A DNA stretch of 64,000 bases from Pseudomonas shahriarae (GTDB taxonomy: Bacteria; Pseudomonadota; Gammaproteobacteria; Pseudomonadales; Pseudomonadaceae), in assembly GCF_014268455.2 (NCBI RefSeq), contig NZ_CP077085.1, positions 2,397,001 to 2,461,000 of the forward strand, in the 5' to 3' direction. The notes under the pieces are model-generated. The model was not told the DNA's origin. It was given only the letters and a program-made list of their open reading frames with translations, and searched no databases. Position 1 is the stretch's first letter. Every line of letters begins with the position of its first letter. Positions 18,816 to 27,416 of this stretch are shown here, piece by piece. The translations under genes were made by a program, and so were the position numbers.

Positions 18816-20806
18816 TTATTGAAGAAAAGCGCATGACCGACCTGGCCGAAGCCATGAAAATGACGCCAGGCATTACGGTTACGAACAACAACTTCCGGTT
18901 GTCAGACTTCTCCTCTCGCGGCTTTAACATCGAGAACATTCAAATCGACGGTGCTGCTCCTATGGCCCTGGGCACCACGTCGGGCAGTTTCTATTCCAAC
19001 AAGAGCTACGACCTGGTGGAGTACGACCACGTCGAAGTCTTGCGGGGTGCGTCCGGGTTATTTGGCGGCACAGGTGACCCTGGCGGCATGATCAACCTGG
19101 TGCGCAAGCGCCCGTTGGACGTTTACCAGTTAAAGGTCGATGTCTCGGCGGGGAGTTGGGACAACTACCGTACCCAGATGGATGTCACGGGGCCTTTGGG
19201 GTTCGACGGCAAGTTGCGTGGGCGAATGGTGGCGGCCTACACGGATCGTCAATACATGGCGGATGACCGAGGCCTGGAAAAGCCGATTTTCTACGGGGTG
19301 TTGGAAGCGGATATCACGGATGACACGCGCCTGACCCTGGGCGGGCGCTCTGAGCGTATCCACGAGACGGGTTCAGGCACGGGCTTGCCGCGTTACCTCG
19401 ATGGCCGGGACTTGGGGCTCTCGCGAAGCGCCAGCCTGACGCAGAATTGGGCCTACCTGGATGGTCGATCCCAGGAAATCTTTGGCAAGATCGACCATGA
19501 GTTCAACGATAACTGGAAGGGTAACGTTTCTTACACCCAGACCCTGGATTCTGGCTTCTCGAAAAGCGCCTTTTCCTTTGGTGCAGTCGATCCTGAGTCC
19601 AGGACAGGGCCCAATACCGGGGGCTCCAACAACAAATACCGCAGCGATCAAAAGCTGTTTGATGTGAATCTTGCGGGTAAATTCGAGGCAATCGGGTTGC
19701 AGCATGAGCTCCTTATGGGGATGGATCACCAGAAAATCACCAGTTCATGGGCGGGGACTGCCCAGGCCACTGGATCGGGTGTACCAATCGATGTATTTAA
19801 CCCTGCGCCCTGGCTACAGCCCGACACCAACAAAGATTTTTTCCACCGATTCAGTCCCAATACCCAGGTGCAGTACGGCCTGTATTCGACGCTGCGTCTG
19901 CAACTGGCCGAGCCGCTGCACTTGATCGTTGGCGCTCGGGCACAACGTTATAAATTTGATCAGCTCTATCGGTCCCGCGATAAGCAGGGCGTCTGGGGAA
20001 CCGACTCGGATATATCGGTTCGTGAAGCCACCAAGGTTGTTCCTTACGGCGGTATCGTCTATGACCTCACGGATGAATGGTCGAGCTACGTCAGTTACTC
20101 CGAGATTTTCAAACCGCAGCAAACCAAACTGCAGGGTCCGTATCCCGGCAGCTCAATCGAACCCATGACCGGCAAGACCTACGAGACCGGGCTCAAGGGC
20201 GAGTTGTGGGGAGGGGCCGTCAATACATCGCTTGCGCTTTACTACACCGCCCGCAAAAACGAGGCGGTCCTGGATCCACGCTATGAACAGATGAGTGTGT
20301 TGCACGGTGGCAGTTGCTGCTATCTGCCTCAAGGGGAAGTGACCAGCAAAGGTGTTGATATGGAGTTCACCGGCGAAGTATTGCCGGACTGGAACGTACT
20401 GGCCGGTTACACCTATAACCACAACCGCAATCGCACTCAAGCCAAAGTGTTCAGCAGTGTGACACCCAAGCATCAGGTCAAACTCTGGTCTACCTACCGT
20501 CTGCCAGGTCTGTTCAATGACCTGAAGGTGGGCGGCGGCGTGAATCTACAAAGTGCTACTGATGTCAGTGGGACGACCTGGTTTGACCCTCATCAGCGGT
20601 ATTACGATTTTAAATACAGCCAGTCCGGATACGCGGTTTGGGACGCCATGGCCGAGTATCAATTGGATGAGAACTGGAGTGTGCTCTACAACGTCAATAA
20701 CCTGTTCGACAAGCACTACTACAGCAAACTTGGGACGCCTTCCTCGGGCAACTGGTACGGCGATGAGCGCAACCACATGCTGACCCTACGCGGTACTTTC
20801 TGGTAA
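18317..20806 (+). CDS. FpvA-type TonB-dependent siderophore receptor 1
   Basis: ATG at 18317 behind AAGGGGAG gives 829 aa; the frame stays open upstream, but only this start gives a clean signal peptide (ALSLALATASAVGMSLPAQA). After it comes an STN signalling domain (about 30-125) for FecR contact, a linker (LELGATTIQGQGMGEMTENS), the plug (LRQTPQSVSVV, GLFGGTGDPGGMINLVRKRP) and a 22-strand-type barrel ending in GTFW, a typical outer-membrane C-terminus. It imports a ferri-siderophore, presumably this locus's own ferripyoverdine, using TonB energy. Its 5' 566 bp duplicates that of the next gene while the barrels differ. A paired Cys motif (GGSCCYLPQGE) is shared by all three receptors. Which receptor serves the native pyoverdine cannot be decided from sequence alone. 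Confidence 0.93.
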   Translation: MQHLIRHTALSLALATASAVGMSLPAQAAQQQKSDSRTYAIEAGQLDQVLTRFAEQSGLRLMVVSELVAGQQSDGLRGNYPVQQGLDRLLLNSGLVARLSDDVILIEKAPVQGGALELGATTIQGQGMGEMTENSGSYTTGLTSIGSKTPTRLRQTPQSVSVVTAQVIEEKRMTDLAEAMKMTPGITVTNNNFRLSDFSSRGFNIENIQIDGAAPMALGTTSGSFYSNKSYDLVEYDHVEVLRGASGLFGGTGDPGGMINLVRKRPLDVYQLKVDVSAGSWDNYRTQMDVTGPLGFDGKLRGRMVAAYTDRQYMADDRGLEKPIFYGVLEADITDDTRLTLGGRSERIHETGSGTGLPRYLDGRDLGLSRSASLTQNWAYLDGRSQEIFGKIDHEFNDNWKGNVSYTQTLDSGFSKSAFSFGAVDPESRTGPNTGGSNNKYRSDQKLFDVNLAGKFEAIGLQHELLMGMDHQKITSSWAGTAQATGSGVPIDVFNPAPWLQPDTNKDFFHRFSPNTQVQYGLYSTLRLQLAEPLHLIVGARAQRYKFDQLYRSRDKQGVWGTDSDISVREATKVVPYGGIVYDLTDEWSSYVSYSEIFKPQQTKLQGPYPGSSIEPMTGKTYETGLKGELWGGAVNTSLALYYTARKNEAVLDPRYEQMSVLHGGSCCYLPQGEVTSKGVDMEFTGEVLPDWNVLAGYTYNHNRNRTQAKVFSSVTPKHQVKLWSTYRLPGLFNDLKVGGGVNLQSATDVSGTTWFDPHQRYYDFKYSQSGYAVWDAMAEYQLDENWSVLYNVNNLFDKHYYSKLGTPSSGNWYGDERNHMLTLRGTFW

Positions 20807-20822
20807 GTCGCAGATAAAAAAT

Positions 20823-20847
20823 AAGCCCGCGTGATTGCGGGCTTTTT
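20823..20847 (+). terminator. Rho-independent terminator after receptor 1
   Basis: Perfect stem AAGCCCGC / GCGGGCTT with a 6-nt loop and T-run, 17 nt after the stop. Confidence 0.85.
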
Positions 20848-20905
20848 ATATGTGCGGATGTTGTCTTGGCTGAATGTGACGATTCGCCGTGAAAGCGATT
20901 TATGG

Positions 20906-21004
20906 CAAAAATAAATGCATATAGCCACTGTCGGTGTTCAGAGGGCTGGCGTCTTTCCTGTTGAGATTGATTTTTATTTGGCTGATTTCAGCAAGGGGAG
21001 CGTT
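20906..21004 (+). promoter_or_regulatory. Duplicated leader and putative ECF promoter of receptor 2
   Basis: CAAAAATAAAT followed by TGTCGG at 20929 repeats the layout at 18218, with the same ribosome-binding site before ATG 21005. With a terminator just upstream, receptor 2 probably has its own transcript. Confidence 0.4.
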
Positions 21005-21503
21005 ATGCAGCATCTGATCAGGCACACTGCCTTGAGCCTGGCACTTGCCACGGCCAGTGCCGTGGGTATGAGCCTGCCGGCAAAGGCGTCGCAGCAGCAG
21101 AAGAGCGACAGCCGGACCTACGCTATCGAGGCCGGTCAACTTGACCAGGTATTGACGCGCTTTGCCGAGCAGTCCGGGTTGCGGTTGATGGTTGTCAGCG
21201 AATTGGTGGCCGGTCAGCAGTCGGACGGGTTGAGGGGGAACTACCCGGTGCAGCAGGGGCTTGATCGGTTGTTGCTGAACAGCGGCTTGGTCGCCCGATT
21301 GAGTGATGATGTGATTTTGATTGAGAAGGCACCGGTACAGGGTGGGGCGTTGGAGTTGGGGGCTACCACCATTCAGGGGCAGGGGATGGGGGAGATGACG
21401 GAGAATTCGGGGTCCTATACCACGGGGTTGACCAGTATCGGTTCGAAGACTCCGACCCGGTTACGGCAGACGCCGCAGTCGGTGTCGGTGGTGACAGCGC
21501 AGG
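20938..21503 (+). repeat. 566-bp direct repeat, copy 2
   Basis: Second copy of the leader plus signalling-domain segment at 18250-18815. Visible differences include CAGGCGGCG/AAGGCGTCG in the signal peptide end. Confidence 0.95.
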
Positions 21504-23533
21504 CGATTCAGGATAGCAGGGGGGTGGACCTGACCGACGCGTTGAAGCTGACGCCTGGGATTACCTTGAAAAAAACCAGTGTTCGCACCACTGATTTTTA
21601 CTCTCGCGGCTTCATGATCCAGAACATCCAGATTGACGGCGCCGCGCCCATGGCCTTGGGTAATTCGGCGGGAAGTTTTTACTCCAACAAAAATTACGAC
21701 CTGGTGGAGTTCGACCACGTAGAGGTGCTGCGCGGAGCGTCAGGGTTGTTCGGCGGCACGGGGGATCCGGGGGGTATGATCAACCTGGTGCGCAAGCGTC
21801 CATTGGATGCCTACCAGTTGAAGATCGACACTTCGGCAGGCTCCTGGGACAACTATCGTACCCAGTTCGACGTAACCGGGCCTATGGGCTTTGACGGTAA
21901 GTTGCGTGGCAGGTTGGTGGCGGCCTACAGCAACAATGGATCTTTCCAGGATCATATAAGCGACGAGAAACCAACGGTGTATGGGGTGCTGGAAGCTGAC
22001 ATTCAGCCAGATACCCGGGTGACTTTTGGCGGCCGCTCCGAGCGAATCCATGTGAATGGCTCCGGCATTGGTTTACCGCGGTACATCACCGGCGATGACC
22101 TGGGTTTATCCAGGCGTACGAGTCTTACACAGGGTTGGGCCTATCAGGACGGCCGGTCACAAGAGCTGTTTGCCAAGATCGACCATGAGTTCAACAACGA
22201 TTGGAAAGTAAACGCGACCTACACCAGGACTCTGGAGTCCGGGCTTTCGAAAAGCGCTTTTGCCAGCAATGGACTCAATCCGATCACGTTCAAAGGTACT
22301 CATTGGGGCGGTAATACCACTGCGTATCGCAGCGAACAGGGATCGGCAGATATCAACCTTGCCGGGAAGTTTGATGCGTTCGGTTTACGGCATGAATTTT
22401 TGCTCGGTATGGATCATCAGAGAATCACCAGTCGGTGGCGCGGAACGGGACAAAGCGAAGGGGCAGGTGGTGACCTGAATGTGTTTGATCCAGACTCCAC
22501 ACCTTGGCCTCAGCCGGCAACCCGTAAGGACTTTTTCCGTGATTACAACCCCAATGACCAAGTTCAGTACGGGTTGTATTCAACCTTGCGTTTGCAACTC
22601 GCCGAACCTCTGCATCTGATTGTTGGTGCCCGTGTCCAACGTGTTAAGTACAACCAGACCTATATGGCTGATTGGGATGGGAGCGGGTTTAAGCCGGAAT
22701 CCGACGTGTCGTCCCGTGAGCCTACCAAGCTCACACCCTATGGCGGTCTGGTCTACGACCTGAATGATGAGTGGTCGACTTACGCAAGCTATTCCGAGCA
22801 GTACAGGCCTCAGCAGTTGAAATTACAGGGCCCCGCACCAGGTTCGCCACTTGAGGCAATGAAAGGCCGCGCCTATGAAGCTGGGTTGAAGAGCGAACTG
22901 CTTGGCGGGGCGGTGAACACCAATTTCTCCATTTACTACACCGAGCGGGAAAACGAAGCGGTACGTGACTCCCGTTACCCATCGACCGATGTCCAGTTCG
23001 GCGGCAACTGCTGTTATCTAGCAGAAGGCAAAGTAGTCAGTAAAGGCCTCGACATTGAGGTGTCGGGTGAAGTGATGCCTGACTGGATGCTGATTGCCGG
23101 CTATACCTATAACAACAATCAAGACCGAACGAAAAATGCTGCATTCAGCGCTATCACCCCCAAGCATATGGTCAAGTTTTGGTCCACTTACCGCCTGCCA
23201 GGTGCTTTCAATGATGTGAAGCTGGGAGGCGGGGTCAATCTGCAAAGCGCCACTTACGTCAGCGGATCTGCTGGTGTCCTGGATAAAATGGGGAATCCGG
23301 TCAAGGATGCCGATGATAAAGACCTATCCATTCCCTTTGATTACAAGCAGTCAGGCTATGCAGTCTGGAACGCGATGGCCGAGTATCGCCTGGACGAGAA
23401 CTGGACGCTGGCCTACAACCTCAATAACGTATTCGACAAAACCTATTACACGGCTGTGGGGTCTTCCTACTCCGGTAACTGGTACGGCGACCCTCGCAAC
23501 CACATGTTGACCCTGCGCGGTACCTTCTGGTAA
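21005..23533 (+). CDS. FpvA-type TonB-dependent siderophore receptor 2
   Basis: 842 aa from ATG 21005, chosen for its ribosome site and signal peptide (identical in layout to receptor 1). Through residue about 165 it is nearly the same protein as receptor 1; beyond that, plug and barrel are homologous but clearly different (for example AIQDSRGVDLTDALKLTPG versus VIEEKRMTDLAEAMKMTPG). Contains the plug motif GLFGGTGDPGGMINLVRKRP, extracellular loop NCCYLAEGK and C-terminal TLRGTFW. The role is outer-membrane uptake of a ferripyoverdine or related siderophore. Because its signalling domain matches that of receptor 1, both should address the same FecR partner despite different ligand-binding parts. 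It is preceded and followed by its own terminators, so it is probably monocistronic. Confidence 0.93.
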   Translation: MQHLIRHTALSLALATASAVGMSLPAKASQQQKSDSRTYAIEAGQLDQVLTRFAEQSGLRLMVVSELVAGQQSDGLRGNYPVQQGLDRLLLNSGLVARLSDDVILIEKAPVQGGALELGATTIQGQGMGEMTENSGSYTTGLTSIGSKTPTRLRQTPQSVSVVTAQAIQDSRGVDLTDALKLTPGITLKKTSVRTTDFYSRGFMIQNIQIDGAAPMALGNSAGSFYSNKNYDLVEFDHVEVLRGASGLFGGTGDPGGMINLVRKRPLDAYQLKIDTSAGSWDNYRTQFDVTGPMGFDGKLRGRLVAAYSNNGSFQDHISDEKPTVYGVLEADIQPDTRVTFGGRSERIHVNGSGIGLPRYITGDDLGLSRRTSLTQGWAYQDGRSQELFAKIDHEFNNDWKVNATYTRTLESGLSKSAFASNGLNPITFKGTHWGGNTTAYRSEQGSADINLAGKFDAFGLRHEFLLGMDHQRITSRWRGTGQSEGAGGDLNVFDPDSTPWPQPATRKDFFRDYNPNDQVQYGLYSTLRLQLAEPLHLIVGARVQRVKYNQTYMADWDGSGFKPESDVSSREPTKLTPYGGLVYDLNDEWSTYASYSEQYRPQQLKLQGPAPGSPLEAMKGRAYEAGLKSELLGGAVNTNFSIYYTERENEAVRDSRYPSTDVQFGGNCCYLAEGKVVSKGLDIEVSGEVMPDWMLIAGYTYNNNQDRTKNAAFSAITPKHMVKFWSTYRLPGAFNDVKLGGGVNLQSATYVSGSAGVLDKMGNPVKDADDKDLSIPFDYKQSGYAVWNAMAEYRLDENWTLAYNLNNVFDKTYYTAVGSSYSGNWYGDPRNHMLTLRGTFW

Positions 23534-23550
23534 GCACGGCTTTAAATGAA

Positions 23551-23578
23551 AAGGGACATCGTGAGATGTCCTTTTTTT
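23551..23578 (+). terminator. Rho-independent terminator after receptor 2
   Basis: Stem AGGGACATC / GATGTCCTT with GTGA loop and a run of seven T, starting 17 nt after the stop. Confidence 0.85.
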
Positions 23579-23609
23579 GTTTCTGTTACAAAGTGATTGA
23601 GAATCCGTC

Positions 23610-23632
23610 TAAATTATTTTTATCCCGAACGT
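23610..23632 (+). promoter_or_regulatory. Candidate iron-starvation promoter for receptor 3
   Basis: TAAAT, 15-nt spacer, CGT. The other boxes in this locus all use a 16-nt spacer, so this is a variant or a box for a different ECF sigma. The stretch between here and 23780 holds no convincing gene. Confidence 0.35.
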
Positions 23633-23779
23633 TCATTAATGGCTCGATACCGATTCAAGTCAAAACCGTCCCTCTGCAACAGGGAGTGGAGTCCGGACGG
23701 TTTAACTATATTCAGGCCATTCCGCCCCAAGAGTGGAAGGCCTTCGACATTAATGACATATCTGGGGCTAAACCAAACA

Positions 23780-26323
23780 ATGAAACGCGAGAGTAAAAGG
23801 TTCAGGCAAAAACTCTTCAATGCTCCCCTCTCTTCCTGCCGCAGTTGCGTGTCGATGGCGGTCCTGGGGTTGACTCTCAGTGTCTGCGGCGGGGCGTTTG
23901 CCCAACCCATACAGGTGAATGTACCAGCCCAGTCGCTGGACAAGGCGCTGACCGAACTGGGCAAGCAGACCGGCCTGCAAGTGCTTTTCGGGCCGGATAT
24001 GGTCGCGGGCAAGAAGTCCACCGCCGTCAATGGCAGCCTCGAACCTGCAATTGCGCTTGAGGCGCTGCTCAAAGGTGCAGGCCTGAGTTTTCGGATTGAA
24101 AACAATACGGTTATCCTCAGCCCTGAAAGTGGCGCGAGCTCAGCCCTGGAGTTGGGCGCCACCACCATCCAGGGCCAGGGTATGGGACAGATGACGGAAA
24201 ACTCCGGCTCCTATACCACCGGCCTGGTCAGTGCGGGTTCAAAAACCCCTACCAGCCTGAAGGACACGCCACAGTCCGTTTCTGTTATCACCCAACAACT
24301 TATTGAAGATCAGCGCATGGTTGACCTGTCCGATGCGATGAGACGCACGCCGGGCATTACCGTTAAAAGCGCCAACTACCGTCTGCCACAGTTCATCTCT
24401 CGTGGTTTTCGTATCGACAACATCCAGATTGATGGCGCCTCGCCGATGGACATCGGTTCTGGTATCGGTACCTTCTATGCCAACAAAACTTATGACTTGG
24501 CCGAGTTCGACCATATCGAAGTGTTGAAAGGGGCGTCCGGCTTGTTCGGAGGCACCGGTGACCCGGGCGGTATCATCAACGCCGTGCGTAAACGTCCGCT
24601 GGATTACTTCCAACTCAAGTTCAACACTTCGGCAGGGTCCTGGGATAACTACCGTACTGAAGTCGACGTGACGGGGCCGATGGCCTTTGACGGCAAGCTG
24701 CGCGGGCGCGTAGTAGTAGCCAATACCGACCGTCAGTACTTCATGGATAACCGCAGCACCCAGACGCCCTTTATCTATGGCGTGCTGGAGGCCGACGTGA
24801 GTGACACGGCCCGGATTACCGTCGGGGGGCGCTACGAAAAAATTCATGAAAATGGGACTGGTGACGGTTTGCCGCGTTATAGCACGGGGCAGGACTTGAA
24901 GCTCAAGCGCAGCACTTGGTACTCGCCGAACTGGGCCTACAGCGATAACAGCTCCCAGGAAGTCTTCGCCAAGTACGATCAGGAGTTAGCTGACGACTGG
25001 AAGCTCAACGTCTCCTTGACCAGCACCTTCGATAAATCCGAAACGAAGGGTGCGTTTCTTTATGGCTCTCCTGACCCGGTAACCCTTGAGGGCGCTACCT
25101 GGGGCGGCAGCTACATTAAAAGTCGCAGTGAGCAGACACTGTTCGATGCCAACGTGTCTGGAAAATTCACCGCATTTGATCGCGAGCATGAACTACTGAT
25201 TGGTGCCGACGCCCAAAAAGTGACCAGCCGTTGGCGCTCGACGAAGGGCATGACCGCGTTCTACCCCATTGATATCTACAACCCGGACGCAACGCCTCTG
25301 CCTGCTGACAGTATTGGCAATAGGCTTGTACGTGATTACAGCCCCAATACCCGCAAGCAGTATGGTTTGTACTCCACCTTGCGTTTACAACTGACTGATC
25401 CGCTCAAGCTGATCATTGGTGCCAGGGCCCAGCGTTATAAGTTTGAACAGGTCTACACAACTGATGATGACGCGAAGGGTGTGTGGAAAGTTGAATCCGA
25501 CACTGATCGTCGTGAGCCGACCAAGGTGGTGCCCTTTGGTGGCCTGGTGTACGCCCTTGATGACGAATGGTCTGTATACGCCAGTTATTCGGAAATCTTC
25601 AAGCCCCAGGCGCAGCAACTGGAAGGTCCAAGCAGTTCCGGCAAGGGGCTGGAACCCATGGTTGGCAAGACTTATGAGACCGGTATCAAAGGGGAACTGT
25701 ATGACGGGACGCTGAATGTGTCGGCCGCAGTGTTCTACACCAAGCGGGAGAAAGAGGCGATCCAAGATCCCCGATATACACGTGAGTCAGTCCTGTATGG
25801 CGGCAGTTGCTGCTTCCTTGCCCAAGGCGAGATCATCAGCAAAGGTATCGAACTTGAAGCCAGTGGTGAGATTACGCCAGGATGGATGGTGATGGGGGGG
25901 TACACCCTAAACATCATAGACAATGGCACTAAAGACACTTTCCTCACCACGGTTACGCCCAAGCACCTGGCAAAGCTATGGACTGTCTACACGCTGCCAG
26001 ATCGACTATCTGACTGGAAAATTGGCGGGGGTGTCAATGTGCAGAGTGCCAGCTATGCCAGTGGGACGGCCTATCGGGTTAGAAAGAACCCGACGGAAAA
26101 TTACTACGATGTCTACGATGAACGGCCTTTTGATATGGTTCAGGGCGGCTACGCCGTATGGGATGCCATGGTTGAATACAAGGTCGATGAAAACTGGACT
26201 GTTGCCCTTAGCGGCAAAAACTTGTTTGATCGCAAGTACTTCGAAACGCTGAGAACTTCTGAGTACGGCAACTACTACGGTGAACCGCGTAACTACATGC
26301 TGACGGTGCGTGGCACGTTCTAG
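23780..26323 (+). CDS. FpvA-type TonB-dependent siderophore receptor 3
   Basis: I choose ATG 23780, which directly precedes a basic N-terminus (MKRESKRFRQK) and a signal peptide ending GGAFAQP (847 aa). Longer upstream extensions are not signal-peptide-like and would cross the promoter region. It has an STN signalling domain (VNVPAQSLDKALTELGKQTG) different from that of receptors 1 and 2, the same family linker (LELGATTIQGQGMGQMTENS), plug (GLFGGTGDPGGIINAVRKRP), loop GGSCCFLAQGE and barrel ending VRGTF. It probably imports a ferripyoverdine or xenosiderophore and may signal to another FecR, or weakly to the local one. It is flanked by terminators, so it is likely expressed on its own. Confidence 0.92.
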   Translation: MKRESKRFRQKLFNAPLSSCRSCVSMAVLGLTLSVCGGAFAQPIQVNVPAQSLDKALTELGKQTGLQVLFGPDMVAGKKSTAVNGSLEPAIALEALLKGAGLSFRIENNTVILSPESGASSALELGATTIQGQGMGQMTENSGSYTTGLVSAGSKTPTSLKDTPQSVSVITQQLIEDQRMVDLSDAMRRTPGITVKSANYRLPQFISRGFRIDNIQIDGASPMDIGSGIGTFYANKTYDLAEFDHIEVLKGASGLFGGTGDPGGIINAVRKRPLDYFQLKFNTSAGSWDNYRTEVDVTGPMAFDGKLRGRVVVANTDRQYFMDNRSTQTPFIYGVLEADVSDTARITVGGRYEKIHENGTGDGLPRYSTGQDLKLKRSTWYSPNWAYSDNSSQEVFAKYDQELADDWKLNVSLTSTFDKSETKGAFLYGSPDPVTLEGATWGGSYIKSRSEQTLFDANVSGKFTAFDREHELLIGADAQKVTSRWRSTKGMTAFYPIDIYNPDATPLPADSIGNRLVRDYSPNTRKQYGLYSTLRLQLTDPLKLIIGARAQRYKFEQVYTTDDDAKGVWKVESDTDRREPTKVVPFGGLVYALDDEWSVYASYSEIFKPQAQQLEGPSSSGKGLEPMVGKTYETGIKGELYDGTLNVSAAVFYTKREKEAIQDPRYTRESVLYGGSCCFLAQGEIISKGIELEASGEITPGWMVMGGYTLNIIDNGTKDTFLTTVTPKHLAKLWTVYTLPDRLSDWKIGGGVNVQSASYASGTAYRVRKNPTENYYDVYDERPFDMVQGGYAVWDAMVEYKVDENWTVALSGKNLFDRKYFETLRTSEYGNYYGEPRNYMLTVRGTF

Positions 26324-26338
26324 AGCTTCGTGATGCAC

Positions 26339-26372
26339 AAAAAACCACCTCGATATGAGGTGGTTTTTTTTT
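26339..26372 (+). terminator. Bidirectional rho-independent terminator between convergent genes
   Basis: Stem AACCACCTC / GAGGTGGTT with A-run on one side and T-run on the other. It serves receptor 3 (+) and the hydrolase (-). Confidence 0.85.
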
Positions 26373-26390
26373 GCACCGCTTATATCTGGA

Positions 26391-27347
26391 TCAATGCAGG
26401 GCTAACCAACTGTCCACGGCGCTGTAAATATTTACGATATCCCCAGTAATTCCTGACATGCGCAGGAAATCATGGGTCAGGCCGTTCTGGGTGAGCAAGG
26501 TCACGCTGGTTCCGGTGTTCTTTAGCAGATCGGCGTATTCCAGGCCCTCGTCATAAAGCGGGTCATATTCGGCCAGGCTTATATAGGCCGGTGCCAAGGC
26601 GGTCAGTCCCTGGGTCAGCAATGGCGAGGTACGCCAGTCGCCACGTTGCTCAGCGTCAGGCGTGTAGTGTCGATAAAACCATTGCAGTGTCTTGCTCTCC
26701 AGTAGGAAACCTTCGGCATACCGCTGGTGGGAAGGGCGAGTACGCTGGGTATCAGCGATCGGGTAGAACAGCAACTGAGCCTGAGGTTTAAGCACCATCT
26801 CCTCAGGGTGTTGCACGGCACTGATAGCCAGAACAGTCGCCAGGGTTGCGCCTGCGCTGTCACCGGCGAGCGTCACTTTGAGCGGGTCCAGTTGAAGCAC
26901 GGCACCCTCACGGGCGAGCCAATTCGCACTGTCCACGGCATCATTCACAGCCGCGGGAAATGGATGCTCGGGCGCCAGGCGATACGCCGGTGCCAGCACC
27001 GCATGGCGCCCGCTGGCGGCCAGGCGCCGGCAGATCGAGTCGTGGGAGTCGAGACTGCCGAGGACATAACCGCCGCCATGGAAATACAGGATCACCGGCA
27101 GCACGCTTTGCTCTGTACCGATCTTGCGGTAGAGACGGGCAGCCAGTAGCTGACCGTCGCGAGTGGGGACCTGTAATGCGCTGACATTGATCGCGCCGGG
27201 TGGGCTCGGGTCGAGAATCTGCGACGTCAGGTCGAACTCGGCTCGTGCGGCTTGTGGTGTGAGTTGGTGCATCGGCTGGCTTTTGCCGCTTAGGCGGCCC
27301 ATCTCGGCCAGTTCCAGAAAACCTTCGAGGTCAGGGTCCAGAGGCAT
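26391..27347 (-). CDS. Alpha/beta hydrolase, HSL-type esterase family
   Basis: 318 aa from ATG at 27347, preceded by AAGGA; the longer frame to 27395 has no ribosome site and would overlap the terminator of the upstream gene. Motifs: oxyanion HGGGYVLGS, nucleophile elbow GDSAG, acidic residue in YDPLYDEGLEYA and catalytic His in THDFLRM, which together define the hormone-sensitive-lipase/carboxylesterase group. It has no signal peptide, so it should be cytosolic. It lies just downstream of the terminal NRPS on the same strand, separated by a terminator hairpin, so read-through expression is possible but not certain. A role in pyoverdine metabolism (ester, lactone or amide cleavage) is only suggested by position; the substrate is unknown. 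Confidence 0.85.
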   Translation of the reverse strand: MPLDPDLEGFLELAEMGRLSGKSQPMHQLTPQAARAEFDLTSQILDPSPPGAINVSALQVPTRDGQLLAARLYRKIGTEQSVLPVILYFHGGGYVLGSLDSHDSICRRLAASGRHAVLAPAYRLAPEHPFPAAVNDAVDSANWLAREGAVLQLDPLKVTLAGDSAGATLATVLAISAVQHPEEMVLKPQAQLLFYPIADTQRTRPSHQRYAEGFLLESKTLQWFYRHYTPDAEQRGDWRTSPLLTQGLTALAPAYISLAEYDPLYDEGLEYADLLKNTGTSVTLLTQNGLTHDFLRMSGITGDIVNIYSAVDSWLALH

Positions 27348-27375
27348 TGCGTGTTCCTTATCAGGTGGTTGCCCA

Positions 27376-27405
27376 ACAAAAATGCCCCAGGCCACAGGCC
27401 TGGGG
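27376..27405 (-). terminator. Rho-independent terminator after the terminal NRPS
   Basis: Stem CCCCAGGCC / GGCCTGGGG with 3-nt loop, followed on the minus strand by CATTTTTGT. Lies 12 nt past the stop of the thioesterase-bearing NRPS and ahead of the hydrolase. Confidence 0.7.
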
Positions 27406-27416
27406 TGATGGCAGGA

